Below, in pieces: positions 39,259-49,610 of a stretch of DNA of 64,000 bases. This DNA is from Lepiota brunneoincarnata (Eukaryota > Basidiomycota > Agaricomycetes > Agaricales > Agaricaceae). The notes beneath the pieces are model-generated. The model saw only the letters and a program-made list of their open reading frames with translations, did not search any database and was not told the DNA's origin. The stretch spans positions 2,604,001 through 2,668,000 of the forward strand of contig JAEBUN010000002.1 in the NCBI GenBank assembly GCA_023014365.1, given 5' to 3'. Position 1 is the first letter of the stretch, and each line of letters begins with the position of its first letter. The position numbers were made by a program, and so were the translations under genes.

Positions 39259-40171
39259 ATTGTTAATGTCAGAGGTTGTGGATTCCTCGTCGGAAGTGTG
39301 AATAGACCCGGTAGTGGGGCTAACTTCGGATGGTTCGGATTGTACAGGGGAACTGGATCGAGGCGGTGAGTGTACCGGTGATCCAAGTGGTGATGTGAGG
39401 GGTGAGAATGTTCTTGGGGGTTTCTGTTGCGAAGTGTTGTCGCTAGTTCTTGTACTTGTTGAGGGTTGAGGACTGGAGGATGGGATAGATGTTCTATGAA
39501 TCGGCTCCCCGAGCTTTGAGCGGGTAGAGGTGGCAGTTCTTTCAGGTGGTGGTTGTTTGGGTAGGGATTGAAGAACTGATGCTGGGGGTGCTGGGTATCC
39601 TGGGTCTTCTGTTCGACGTTGAACTCTCTCGGTAGGTTGTGTAGGGTACGGTGCGGAACCAGAGGGTGAACGAGTGAGGGGTATAGGTTTTGTTTTCTTT
39701 TTAGGGTCCGTGGTGGAGGGGGTGTGAAGTCGGGTTCGGAGTCGGTTGTCGACCAGTCAGAACTGTTGGATTCTTCGTAGTCGGTGGCAAGGGGGTCGTT
39801 TCGGTTTGTAGACAGGGTGAAGAGGGAAGAAGTCGAAGGTGAAGGTGAGGGTGAATAAACAACGCTTGCGGGTGCGTTATCCCAATCGACGCTTGAAGGT
39901 GCGGATGACCTGTATACAACGCTTACGGGTGCGTTATCCCAATCAACACTTAAAGGTGTGGATGACCTATCAACGCTTTCGGTGCGTCTGACCAAGGGTG
40001 CAGAGGGTATGGTGGCCTGCTCTACGGGGGTGTATCACCGGACAGCGACAAGGCGTGTCGTCAGATACGGTTGGCACTCGGATAGCGATAAAGCGTATCG
40101 TCTGCCGGTGTGGAAGGGTAGCGACAAGGCGTACCGATACCACGGGGTGTACGATGGAGGTTGTCCAAAGG
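39259..40171 (-). other. Gyp-C leader: AUG-free, with open frames and short tandem repeats
   Basis: From the predicted transcript start near 40366 to the gag ATG I find no ATG in any frame. Two frames are open over long stretches: the Gag frame up to about 39749, and another frame to 39995. The latter begins with a 57-bp tandem duplication (39859-39971) that translates as RSSxPxSVDWDNAPxSVVY twice. Farther up, 40034-40140 has three diverged copies of a GACAGCGACAAGGCGT-like unit. Confidence 0.6.
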
Positions 40172-40183
40172 AAGCTTTAATCT
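40172..40183 (-). other. Primer binding site of Gyp-C, self-priming type
   Basis: AAGCTTTAATCT (plus strand), two bases inside the LTR, is the exact reverse complement of AGATTAAAGCTT at 40355-40366 within the LTR. It is the same logic as Gyp-A1 and Gyp-B with an unrelated sequence. Confidence 0.72.
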
Positions 40184-40185
40184 AA

Positions 40186-40884
40186 TGTTATGATCTGTGC
40201 TCCTTCTGTATCCGAGGATAACTGGAGACGGCCTTCAATCACTCTACAAGGTGTCCGAGACGGTTGGCCTTATAGAGCTTAGTGGATCGTGCTCAATGAG
40301 ATAACGAGGGAAGACGCCAAGTTAAGGCAGAGAGGTAAACGACCGCTGTTAACAAGATTAAAGCTTGAGGCTTTTAATCTCTACTTGTACAGGCCTTATA
40401 TACCTATGAGATGCTATATACTCGTTATAGGTTACTTGGCTGTTCTACTGGTCGTGCGCAGTCCTGACCATGATGCACATCCTGGCTGATGGCATCCTAG
40501 CGTTATTTATATTACAATGAGTCAGTACTCTCGCTACTGCTGTGCGATGTTCCATCGCTTTCCTCTGACTCATAATCTCCTTCTCCCGATTGTATCTCCA
40601 TGGAGTCTTCTCCATTCTCGCTCTCCATTCTCTCGGTGCTTCCATCCGTATCGGAGGTTGGATCGGTTGATCCATGGTTATCTTCCTCGTCCTCGGGGTA
40701 TTCCAATATATCCTCCAAGGTTATCTCCATTCCTGCTTCTCTCGCCAGGTCCTGCATGGCGGTGTAATATTCCCCTTCCTCGTCTTCGTATTCTTGTGCC
40801 CATAGTTGGTCTGTAGTCTCCTGTACCCATCTTGTAAAGTCGAACAATAATTCTTGTTCCTCCCGGTCTGGACTGTTCGTAACA
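40186..40884 (-). repeat. 5' LTR of Gyp-C (699 bp)
   Basis: It is the same as 32641-33339 except for two substitutions. It is followed by the GTGAC target duplication. Confidence 0.96.
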
Positions 40885-40889
40885 GTGAC

Positions 40890-42046
40890 CTAGCAAAGTT
40901 GTGCACCTAAGTATGGAAAGGCCACTTCACATGTGAGGGGACCTCCCAGAAATGGACTGAGTGGGCTGGACCTCTGGCAAACCACTTGGCAAGAAGGCAA
41001 CAGACTACCAAGGAGTGACCCTGGGCAGAGTGCACTGATGGGTCCACCGCTCACCTGGCCGAAGCCATCGAGTTGGTGAACAAAACAAGACCAGCGGCAC
41101 CCTTGACAGTAACTGCCTTGGACACCGCCAGCCGGATGGCAAAAAGCTCAGCCTCAGGAGCCATAACCTTCCCCCCCAGAAGCCAGACCACATGGACACA
41201 GTCCAGCCCCTGGAAAATCTGGGTGGCTGAAACCGCCTGGTGAACCCAGTGGGGTGGCAAACTCGCGTCTGTCACTGCCACCAGAACCCCCAGATCAGCC
41301 TGTGCCCAGGCAAGAACCCGGTTGAGAGCCGTGACGTGGGCTGCAAGGGTATCCTCCGCCCCCCGGTCGTATGAGTGGAAGTGGACCCTCCCTGGGTACA
41401 CATCCAAGATACGGTGCCCTGGCCAAGCTTCTGGTGCTACAGCGTCGAAAGGCCTGGTGAGGGCAGCAAGATGCTGGTTAGCATCGACAACAGGCCCCTT
41501 CACCTTGATCAACTCACAGGGAGGGAGCCTGGCTATGGACCAGATGTGAGAATGGAAATCGCCACTGTAGCCCCAGCCAAGGAGGGCACAAACGGGATGG
41601 CCCAGAGCAAGCGTGGCATACCTCAACTTGGCATGGTCACAAAGCTTTCGGAGATGAAGATGAATGGGGATCAGGCCTGCAATGGCCCCGACCCCCCCAT
41701 TGGGCGATGTCCTAAAGGCACTGGTGATCCAGAGTGCAGCCCAATGCTGCATCTGGCGAAGGTGGTCCAGAGTGCCCTTACACCTGATGCCCTGGTAGTA
41801 CCACAAGCAAAAGCCATACATGGCAATAGGAACCATGCATGACCGATAAAGAAGGCACTTCTGATCAGGCAGAAGCCCCTGGATGGAGTTACCAAGCATT
41901 CCCATGGCCTTAACCATGGAAATAGCCTTGGTAGAGTAGAAGCAAACATGCTTCTTAAATGTAAGGGTACAATCGAAATAGAAGCCCAAGTACCTCCAAT
42001 AGGTCTTGGGCCTGTCCAAGGAGCCCCTTGCGGGCAAACTCTGCAT
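40890..42046 (-). pseudogene. L2-b pol fragment: end of RT and N-terminal half of RNase H
   Basis: The frame 41051-42046 (331 codons) reads YLGFYFDCTLTFKKHVCFYS after the palm, the linker, and RNase H with VAVTDASL and EAELFAI. FTNS replaces FTDS, the last catalytic Asp being changed to Asn in this copy. The continuation lies beyond Gyp-C, at 32640. Confidence 0.82.
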
Positions 42047-42059
42047 GATCCTAATATGG

Positions 42060-42750
42060 CCCGCTTAGTGTAAGATGAGTGCTACAGTGCCCGTTACTCC
42101 CATACCAGACTGAGCTTTACTCACCATAGACACAGGCAGGGGCCTCCCCTATAGGTGGTGCACCTGGGGGTATGGGTTGGCACACTAACAGCCTCCCTAA
42201 TTGGTGCGGCACTAAAGCCAACAGGCCGGACTTACATGAGGCGGCGCAAAATTGCAGAACACCCCAAACCTGTTGCCCTCCCAACTAGGTAATCCCTGGG
42301 GTAGCGGGTCAGCACAGAAGGCCTTCCTAAAGGGTGTACAAGGTGGGCTAAACTCCACCACTCAACTCACAGGCTCACGCTAAAACCACTGATGTGGTAA
42401 CAACTCAAATTAATAAACCCGGATTTTACCCAGGATTGATCGATAGCAGATCTTGATCTCTCAAGCCAGTTCACCATTCTGTGAATGAACTGCTATGGCC
42501 CAGTGGCTACCTGGGGTGTGACCCCCGGACCACCTTCCCATTACCCAGCAGCCAGTTTGTGATTGAGATCCAGTTGCCCAGATCTGCAATAAGCACAGAT
42601 CCCCGTATAACTGTCCAGGCTTACTGTCTTGCAGGGGCTGCTACCAGGATGGAAGTCACAGTGTGAGAGCTGCCCCAGAGTTTGGGTGATCCCTACTAAC
42701 GTCCTGCACCTGGCTGAGCTTTACTCGCTTGGAATGCAGGAGGGGGGTAG
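42060..42750 (+). repeat. famC copy 3, left part (split by Gyp-B)
   Basis: It is similar to famC copies 1 and 2 (CACACTAACAGCCTCCCTAA near 42182). It is cut at GGTAG by Gyp-B and resumes at 50940 to about 50982. Confidence 0.75.
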
Positions 42751-43136
42751 TGTTACCCGGGTTAGGGGTTCGCTCTTGAGTAGCACGGCGTTCGTGGCAA
42801 GATGTCTATACAGACTTGGTCTTGTCCTACTAGGCGTGACTTAGAGACGACGGAGCACTATAGTCCAGCCGGTTTAAGGGCAAAGAGGTATAGGAGGCAA
42901 GAACTGTATAACACTAAGATAAGGATACAAGGTATTGTACTGTATCCTTATATACTTCTAAGTGTGGCTGTGCTCCTACTATAATAATCCAGACCGGGGT
43001 AACTATGAGTCAGAGATAAGAGAACATGAGGCGTATACTAAGAATAGTCCTTCTGATGTACACTACTGATAGTTTCATAGTGACATGGGAATGTGAGCTA
43101 AAAATAACTGTCCTTCTGATGTGGTTTCTGATAACA
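42751..43136 (-). repeat. 3' LTR of Gyp-B (386 bp)
   Basis: It starts TGTTACCC and ends TGATAACA. Its R-U5 half matches Gyp-A1; its U3 half does not. Confidence 0.97.
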
Positions 43137-43417
43137 TTAGGTCCGTTTCTAGAGTTGTCTTCCATACAACTCGTTAGTTTCCTTCTTCCGGGTATTCGGC
43201 TAAGTAGTTTGGCTCGTAGTAATCGATCTGGGGTAGGTCGGTAGAGTCTGGTCTGGGGGGAATGACGGGGGAGAAGGTAGGAGTGGGGGTTCTGTGAAGA
43301 TCGAGTGCGGTGGCGGTGTCTGGGGATGGGGGCTGTCCTGGGTAAAAGATATCATAGAGAAGGCGTCTGAAACGGGGACTTTCGATTCTTTCTTCTGATG
43401 GGGCGAGTTGGTTTGTT

Positions 43418-44542
43418 TCAGAAGGAACCGCATGGTTCTCCTGTGATGTTTGATTCGGCCACGTCGTCGTAGCATTCCTCGTAATAGTCGTCGTGGGTGA
43501 GGTCGATGTATCGATGGTGAGTTGTGGGAGTGGTCAAGGGACGGGCTGTAGGATTTCTGGAGTAGGGGGCGTGTCGAGTCTTTCGACTTGGGCATTCGGT
43601 CCGTTTGTGGCGTGGTTGAAAGACAGCGCAGTGGGGGCATCTGTATTTGATGCAATCGTATGAGTAGTGCCCTGGGGCGTATTGTTTACATCCGAGGCAG
43701 GCAAATTGGGGGCAATCCATGGCCCAGTGTCCTGTGTGTCTGCATTGAATGCAGACCGATCTGTCGGTGGTTCGGGGGTTGGTTCGCTGGTGAATGGGGT
43801 TGGGGGAGTTCCGAATCGGGATGTTGTTATTGGTGACGGTGTGGGTGGTGTCCTTGGTGGGGGTGAGAAGTCTGAAGGGATTTCTGATACTGGCGGGCTT
43901 TCTTCCCTTACTGGGGGCGGTGGTGATGATAGCGGCAGTGGTCGTCGTGGTAGTGGTGGGGATGGTTGTGGTGGGGGGCTGCGAGGTATGTACCTCATTT
44001 CGTTTGGGTAGGTTCTTCGACACCTCGGACATGAGGCCCGATCTTGAGCGGAGAAGTCGCTCGAGTGATTCTGCCCAGGCACGTTGCATATTGTACGCAG
44101 TAGCGAGAGCCTTAGTCTGTCGTACGTGGTGGGTATAGTCGTACCAGAGTTGTCGGTCGTATTCTGAAATTGGAGTGTGTTCCAATTTAATCGTAAAGGC
44201 TCCGTCGGTGGCAGCCTCGCGCAGATCTCCGTCAGAAGGGTGATCTGGTCCATATGATCGTACTCCAGCTGTATGGTATCTAAGGGAGGCAGCTGGGGCG
44301 GCTGTTGGTTCTGGGGTGTCATTGGGGTCGGGGGTCTCGTCCCTGGGGGAGGTGTATGTTGCGGCGAAGGTGTGAGAGGGGGTGTAGGGAGACGGGGCCG
44401 GAACGGGAGTTGTTTGAAGTGTTGTATGTTCGACGCTTGCATTGTTTATGATGACGACAGAGGATGATGAGGAGGTTGGTGAAGGTGTTGTTGAAAAAGG
44501 GGGAGTAGTTTGGGGGCGAGTGAGGTCGAGGTTCATGGGCAT
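43418..44542 (-). CDS. Gyp-B ORF3: zinc-knuckle protein after pol
   Basis: There are 374 residues. Three knuckles (CIQCRHTGHWAMDC, CLGCKQYAPGHYSYDC, CPHCAVFQPRHKRTEC) near residues 245-305 match Gyp-A1. Outside them the protein is only loosely similar to the Gyp-A1 ORF3, although pol of the two elements is nearly identical. Near the C-terminus is YIDLTHDDYYEE, a SUMO-interaction-like motif in acidic context, then SNITGEPCGSF. The ATG lies two bases after the pol TAA. The 280 bp between this ORF and the LTR contain a further open +1 frame of about 80 codons, of doubtful meaning. Confidence 0.8.
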   Translation of the reverse strand: MPMNLDLTRPQTTPPFSTTPSPTSSSSSVVIINNASVEHTTLQTTPVPAPSPYTPSHTFAATYTSPRDETPDPNDTPEPTAAPAASLRYHTAGVRSYGPDHPSDGDLREAATDGAFTIKLEHTPISEYDRQLWYDYTHHVRQTKALATAYNMQRAWAESLERLLRSRSGLMSEVSKNLPKRNEVHTSQPPTTTIPTTTTTTTAAIITTAPSKGRKPASIRNPFRLLTPTKDTTHTVTNNNIPIRNSPNPIHQRTNPRTTDRSVCIQCRHTGHWAMDCPQFACLGCKQYAPGHYSYDCIKYRCPHCAVFQPRHKRTECPSRKTRHAPYSRNPTARPLTTPTTHHRYIDLTHDDYYEECYDDVAESNITGEPCGSF

Positions 44543-44544
44543 TT

Positions 44545-47500
44545 TTAAGTACGTTTGTTGTGGGAGCGAAGTTGTCTTTGGTTAGTTCTGGTGGGTTCCT
44601 GTTCTTTCTGGAGAATTCCATGAGCTTCTTTATACTTGGTCAAGTATTCTTTGGCGTTTTCATGAAGTGTTTCGTCGGTGATCCATTCGTTTTCCGTGTG
44701 GGAGTATCCTTTCCATTTGACGTAGTATTGGAGTTTTCCACGATGTTGTCGGTGATTTAGAATGGCTTCTATTTCGTATTCTTCTTCTTCATTGATGATG
44801 TCTGGTGGTGGTGGAGTCGGATGAGATCCGTATGCTTCTGTTTCGGTGTATGGAGTTAGAAGGTTTCTGTGGAATATTGGATGTATCTTCCATTTGATCG
44901 GAAGTTTTAGTTTGTAGGTGAGCGGTGATAGGACTTCTGTGATAAGGAAGGGTCCTAGTTGTTTTGGGGATATTTTGTTGGAAATGAAAGGAAGTTTGAG
45001 GTTCTTGGCTTCTAGCCATACTTTTTGACGTTCTTCAAGGGGTTTGACAGTTCTTCTGGTTCTTTGTTTCATAATGTCAGTGGAGAGTTGATGTGCCGCG
45101 TGTGCTTCTTTTCTGGCATCATCAAGGAGTCTGATGCGTTCGTCTACTGATGGAAAGTTCGATGTTTCCATTACCGTGGGTATCGGTGGAGGGTTGTATC
45201 CCATGATTAGTTTGAATGGGGATTTTTGCCTCGAGGCATGTATTTTGGAGTTGTGTGCGAACTCGGCGATAGGGAGGGTTTCTGACCAGTCAAGGGGATT
45301 CCTGGTGCAGTATATGGCGAGATAGGTCTCGATTTCTTGATTGTATCGTTCTGTGGAACCATCTGTCTGTGGATGGTATGCGGTTGAAAATGCCTGTTGG
45401 ATGTTAAGGCGTTTGGCTAACTGTCGGAGGGAGTTGGCGGCGAATCTGGGGTCTCGATCTGATATGATTTTGTCGGGTAGTCCGAATCTGGTGAAGACTT
45501 TTTCTATTAATAGTCGTCCGATGTCATCGGCGTTTGATCGATCTGAGGTTGGGATGAAAATTACCCCCTTCGTAAGGCCGTGGTCCACCACGGACAATAT
45601 CGCATTATGGCCGGCGCTAGGTGGTAGACCGGTGATAAGATCCCATGAGATCTGGGCAAATGGGCGTTTAGAGGATGGCAGAGGGATCGGTTGAGTCGGC
45701 GCGCGATCCGGTCTGCGTATGATTTTGTGTTGCTGACACTCCGGACAGCCTTTGACGTAATTCTTTATGAATGTCGACATTCCTGGCCAATATACTTCTT
45801 TCTTGGCAAGGCGGTATGTTTCCTGTTCTCCAGGGTGACCACGTGTAGGATGGTCGTGGTATTTTGCGATGACATCGCGTCTGAGTTGGAGGTCTTCTGG
45901 AATGATGACACGTTCTTGGAACGTGAGAAGTGAACCGTTCGGGGTTGGAACTATTCCGAAGTCTTTATCGGCGGCGTTAGGGTGGGTTTCTTTTAGGAGT
46001 TTGAACGCTTCGGTGGTTCTAGCGTCGTATTTTGGTGATTCTGTGATTCTTTCTTGGAGTTCCATATCGACGGTGGCGATAAAGAGGTGTTCTGGGAATA
46101 TTGTGATCAGGTTTTGATCTTCTATGTCGGTGGTGGCGACAAAGAGGTTCTTTGGAAGTATGGTGACATCTTCGTTATCGTTATCCTCCTCAGGGATGTG
46201 GTCTGGACGTCTTGATAGTGCGTCTGGTGCGGGGATCTTTGATCCTGGAACGTGTTCTAGTTTGAAGTTGTAATCCGCGAGGGTCTGTACCCATCGTGCT
46301 TGTCGGCGGTTGATTTTCTGGGGTTTACGCCAGTAGGTTAGGTTTTGGTGGTCCGTTCTGATACGGACAGTATGGGGGCTGCCAAGGAGGTAGTGGCGCC
46401 ATTCTTCGAGGGCTCGGATAATAGCGAGGAGTTCTCTGTCGTAGATGTCATAATTGCGTTCCGCTGGTCCGAACGTCTTTGAATAGAATGATACGGGTTT
46501 CCGTATTCCGTTGATGTCGTATTGATACAGGACAGCTCCTGATGCGAATTTAGAAGCATCGGCTTCTATTTCGAAGGGTTTTGTGGAGTCGGGCATGAGG
46601 AGTACTGGTTCCTTTAAGAATTCGTTTTTGAGCGTTTCGAACGCTTTCTGTTGTTCTTCTTTCCATTCAAATTTGTTTGATTTGGAAAGGAGTTGGTTCA
46701 GGGGTTTGGTATGGTGGGAGTAGTTGCGGATGAACTTCCGGTAGAAGTTGCAGAATCCGATGAATTTCCGAATATGTCGGACTGTTTTTGGTACTGGCCA
46801 GTCTTCTATTCCTTTGAGTTTTCCGGGATCCATTTTGATCTCGTCTGGCATGATGATCATGCCGAGGTATTCGAGTCGTTGTTTGTTGAACTTGCATTTT
46901 TCCGTTTTAAGGTAGAGGTCGTTTTCCTGCAGGATTTGCAGTACTTTTTCTGTGAGTCGGTCGGTTTCCTCTTGGGTTTTTCCATAGATTAGGATGTCAT
47001 CCATGTAGATGATGATTCCTCCTTTCTCCATTATTTCGGAGAATAGTGTGTCCATCATATGTTGGAACGTCGCGGGACTGTTGCAAAGTCCGAAGAACAT
47101 AACAGTCGGTTCGAAAAGACCCATAGGAGTCTTGAACGCTGCTTTCCATTGATCGCCATCTTTGATTCTGACGTTATTGTATCCTAGGCGGACGTCGAGC
47201 TTGGTGAAATACTTAGCTCCTTTGAGTTTATCCATGATGGAAGAAATCATGGGGATTGGGTAGGCGTTTTTGACGGTGTGATCGTTTAGATAACGATAGT
47301 CTTGGCAGGGTCGGAGGTCTCCTCCTTTCTTGGCAACGAAAAAGAAGGGTGATGCCATAGGGGACTTTGAAGGGCGGATGTAGCCTTTTCGGAGGTTTTC
47401 ATCTATGAATTCCTTCAGCGCTTTTTCTTCGGCAGGTGCCACTTGGTAGGGTTTCATTGATTTCGCTTCGAACGTCGGTTTTAGTTCGATTTCGTGGTCG

Positions 47501-48204
47501 AATGTTCTTGATGGTGGGAATCTTTCGGAGGCTTTCTTGTTGAATATTTTTGCCCATCGGGCAAATCTCCGAGGGATCTCGGGTGGTTCCTTGTTTGATT
47601 CTGGTTGTTTTCCTTTTTGGTTTGCCGATTTTGTCGGGTTATGTTGCTCATTGTGGAGCGTTGTAGTGTGTGTCGCTTTGGCGTTTACTTCTAATGGGGT
47701 TAGAAGCATGGGATTCATTTCTCTTTCTAGAGAGAAGGTGTCGAGGTCAACATTTGACAGGTTGACGTATTCTTCGGGATTTTCCTCGGGTTGAGAGGTC
47801 TTTCCAGCCATTATGTCCATGGCGATGGAGTTAAGTTCGACAGGTCGTCGTAGGGTTCTGAGGAGTTTCGAAAAATCCTGGTGGTCGATTTGTGGTTTCC
47901 AAGAGAATGTCTTGGTCTTCCAGTTGATGTCGGGGTTGTATTGTTCCAACCAGGGAAATCCGATGATGAGGTCTTTCTCACCAGTGTTTGTGACGTACGC
48001 TTCTAGCGTGCAATCTCTTCCATCAATGATGGTTCTGATTTTGATGTATTCATGGATCTTGCCATGTTGATTATCAGTTCCGTCAACGTTACTGAGTGGA
48101 ATTGGTTGGTCCAGCCGTTTGGTTTGATAACCATGTCGTTCAACGACTTCGTGGGAGATAAAGTTCCCTTGGGCCCCTGAGTCTATCAGGGCGGTGATGG
48201 CCAC
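44545..48204 (-). CDS. pol: Gyp-B Pol polyprotein with chromodomain
   Basis: There are 1219 codons from a GTG; the frame is open back to the slip site at 48384-48390. The domains are as in Gyp-A1: DSGA protease, RT with LDVRLGYN and YMDD, RNase H, HHCC and DDE integrase, a GPF module and a chromodomain (INEEEEYEIEAILNHRQHRG, YYVKWKGYSHTENEW). Identity to Gyp-A1 is about 97% by eye, until it falls abruptly in the second half of the chromodomain. No inactivating change is visible. Confidence 0.97.
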   Translation of the reverse strand: MAITALIDSGAQGNFISHEVVERHGYQTKRLDQPIPLSNVDGTDNQHGKIHEYIKIRTIIDGRDCTLEAYVTNTGEKDLIIGFPWLEQYNPDINWKTKTFSWKPQIDHQDFSKLLRTLRRPVELNSIAMDIMAGKTSQPEENPEEYVNLSNVDLDTFSLEREMNPMLLTPLEVNAKATHTTTLHNEQHNPTKSANQKGKQPESNKEPPEIPRRFARWAKIFNKKASERFPPSRTFDHEIELKPTFEAKSMKPYQVAPAEEKALKEFIDENLRKGYIRPSKSPMASPFFFVAKKGGDLRPCQDYRYLNDHTVKNAYPIPMISSIMDKLKGAKYFTKLDVRLGYNNVRIKDGDQWKAAFKTPMGLFEPTVMFFGLCNSPATFQHMMDTLFSEIMEKGGIIIYMDDILIYGKTQEETDRLTEKVLQILQENDLYLKTEKCKFNKQRLEYLGMIIMPDEIKMDPGKLKGIEDWPVPKTVRHIRKFIGFCNFYRKFIRNYSHHTKPLNQLLSKSNKFEWKEEQQKAFETLKNEFLKEPVLLMPDSTKPFEIEADASKFASGAVLYQYDINGIRKPVSFYSKTFGPAERNYDIYDRELLAIIRALEEWRHYLLGSPHTVRIRTDHQNLTYWRKPQKINRRQARWVQTLADYNFKLEHVPGSKIPAPDALSRRPDHIPEEDNDNEDVTILPKNLFVATTDIEDQNLITIFPEHLFIATVDMELQERITESPKYDARTTEAFKLLKETHPNAADKDFGIVPTPNGSLLTFQERVIIPEDLQLRRDVIAKYHDHPTRGHPGEQETYRLAKKEVYWPGMSTFIKNYVKGCPECQQHKIIRRPDRAPTQPIPLPSSKRPFAQISWDLITGLPPSAGHNAILSVVDHGLTKGVIFIPTSDRSNADDIGRLLIEKVFTRFGLPDKIISDRDPRFAANSLRQLAKRLNIQQAFSTAYHPQTDGSTERYNQEIETYLAIYCTRNPLDWSETLPIAEFAHNSKIHASRQKSPFKLIMGYNPPPIPTVMETSNFPSVDERIRLLDDARKEAHAAHQLSTDIMKQRTRRTVKPLEERQKVWLEAKNLKLPFISNKISPKQLGPFLITEVLSPLTYKLKLPIKWKIHPIFHRNLLTPYTETEAYGSHPTPPPPDIINEEEEYEIEAILNHRQHRGKLQYYVKWKGYSHTENEWITDETLHENAKEYLTKYKEAHGILQKEQEPTRTNQRQLRSHNKRT

Positions 48205-48380
48205 GGGTTTTGATGTCCGTTCACTCCAAATCTCGATGGGTAAGAAAAGGGATCGTTTATTTGGGGATAGTCGTAATTGTACAGAGTTTATCGAGAAAAT
48301 GTCCTTCTGGGAGTGAGAGTACGAAATGTCCTTCTGAGTTCTGGAACGTGCAGGGGCACATCTGTCGACAGCGTTCCTTT

Positions 48381-49610
48381 TTAAAAATCCTGGAATGGAC
48401 GCATCTCCGGATCCTCGGCTAGCGCGGAGTGGAGTTCTTGTTGGAGTTCTGGATCGAGGTCATCAACCATTTGGCGCATCTGAGATGCAACTTCTGCGAC
48501 GGCAAGGGAGTACTTGCGTTGCGGTGATTGTTGGGCGTTCCGGTTTGGGAATCCGGGACGAGTGTTTTGTTGTCCAGGGAAAGGACGGTTGGGGTTTCTC
48601 GCAGGGCGAGGGGGATTAGTGCGCATTCCTGGGAAGCGTCTGGCTGGCGGTGGTTGGGGGCATTTGCTGACCCAATGATCTTTGGCTCCACATCGGAAGC
48701 ATTCCTGGTTTTGGTATGATTTCATTTGTTGTCCGGTGACAACGGCATCTAACTCCAATGGTTCTTGTGCGGAGTTTTCTTCGGTGTATTCCGGTTGTGG
48801 GATTTCGGGATAAGGGTCTTCGAACCCTTCTTCTATGGTGACATGGTCTACTTCCATGGCATGTGGGTCGCGTGGTGTGAATCGTGGAGCGTTGCTCCTT
48901 TGGTAGAATTGTGCGTAGGGCACGTTATTGTTCGGGCGACTTGGTCCTCGATTGGGTTGGTATTGGTTTCTTTGGGGAAACGTGTTTCTGGGGGTGCCGT
49001 ACAGGGCGTTAATTCGGCAGAAATTGTCGTCGAGTTTGTTTGCTCGGGTGTACCAAGCGGTGATTGTTGTCGGAGGATTTTCTGATTCATCGATTTTCAT
49101 GGCAATGCGGCGATCGATTGCTTTGCGGTATAGATCGATCAGAGTGCGATCTTCGTTTAATCCGGATTGTCGGACAAGTTCTTTGAACTGAGCGTTGAAC
49201 TCGGTCATTGGTTTGCCTGCTTGGTGCAGGGTTTGAAGCCTGGTATGCGCGTACGCATGTTCGTCTGCTGGGGTGAAGTCGGCTCTTAGTCGAGCGGTGA
49301 AGTTGTCCCATGATTCCATGACTATGGGTTGTCCTTGTGGAGTTTGGGCATTTCTCTCGTGGAGGTATTGTCTAGCCCAGGCTTGGGCATCTCCTGATTG
49401 CATTGTCGAGAGGACGAATAAGGTCCTAGCGAGGTCGGTGTTGTAGGTGGTCGCATTAGCGAGGACGTAAACTTCGCATTGGAAGATCCAATCTTCGAAT
49501 AGTCTTCTAGTTCCATCGAAGGCGATGGGTTTGAGGAGTCCTAACTCCTTTGGGGTAGGTGCGGCGGCCATTATTTGTAATTGTCCGGGTGGCGGCGGCG
49601 GTGGTGGCAA
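48381..49610 (-). CDS. gag: Gyp-B Gag
   Basis: The first ATG is at 49569-49571; the longer limit given here is a TTG 13 codons upstream. About 396 residues from the ATG, with the same capsid domain and CFRCGAKDHWVSKC knuckle as Gyp-A1. It ends GAT-TTT-TAA with GGATTTT at 48384-48390 as the -1 slip site. It is continuous upstream with the ATG-less extension. Confidence 0.95.
   Translation of the reverse strand: MPPPPPPPGQLQIMAAAPTPKELGLLKPIAFDGTRRLFEDWIFQCEVYVLANATTYNTDLARTLFVLSTMQSGDAQAWARQYLHERNAQTPQGQPIVMESWDNFTARLRADFTPADEHAYAHTRLQTLHQAGKPMTEFNAQFKELVRQSGLNEDRTLIDLYRKAIDRRIAMKIDESENPPTTITAWYTRANKLDDNFCRINALYGTPRNTFPQRNQYQPNRGPSRPNNNVPYAQFYQRSNAPRFTPRDPHAMEVDHVTIEEGFEDPYPEIPQPEYTEENSAQEPLELDAVVTGQQMKSYQNQECFRCGAKDHWVSKCPQPPPARRFPGMRTNPPRPARNPNRPFPGQQNTRPGFPNRNAQQSPQRKYSLAVAEVASQMRQMVDDLDPELQQELHSALAEDPEMRPFQDF
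48384..48390 (-). other. Putative -1 frameshift site of Gyp-B
   Basis: GGATTTT just before the gag TAA, as in Gyp-A1. Pol continues in the -1 frame as TTT-TTA-AAA-AGG. Confidence 0.7.

Larger units (their letters stand above)
32641..40884 (-). mobile_element. Gyp-C, complete Ty3/gypsy chromovirus-type element, TSD GTGAC
   Basis: It is 8244 bp with 699-bp LTRs that differ at two sites (near 32735 and near 33248 and their partners). GTGAC flanks both ends (32636-32640 and 40885-40889). It is inserted in L2-b. Order on the minus strand: LTR, PBS, long leader, gag, pol (-1 frame), ORF3, LTR. The family is distinct from Gyp-A/B (pol similar in plan but clearly diverged). All large frames are open, so it is recent and possibly active. 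Confidence 0.97.
31790..42059 (-). mobile_element. L2-b: 5'-truncated L2, split by Gyp-C
   Basis: It is poly-T at 31790-31815 and L2 sequence to 32640, resuming at 40890. Removing Gyp-C and one GTGAC restores continuous L2 (GGGGCAGTGAC joined to CTAGCAAAG), matching L2-a. Its 5' side joins famC copy 3 near 42050-42060. The join resembles the famC-L2 join in the chimeric retrocopy at 25209. Confidence 0.9.

Noticed and set aside
43534..44442. 302-codon frame overlapping Gyp-B ORF3
   Set aside because: Proline-rich shadow of ORF3 with no feature shared with Gyp-C ORF4 beyond the relative frame; it has a stop before the ORF3 end. I kept only Gyp-C ORF4 as a low-confidence entry.
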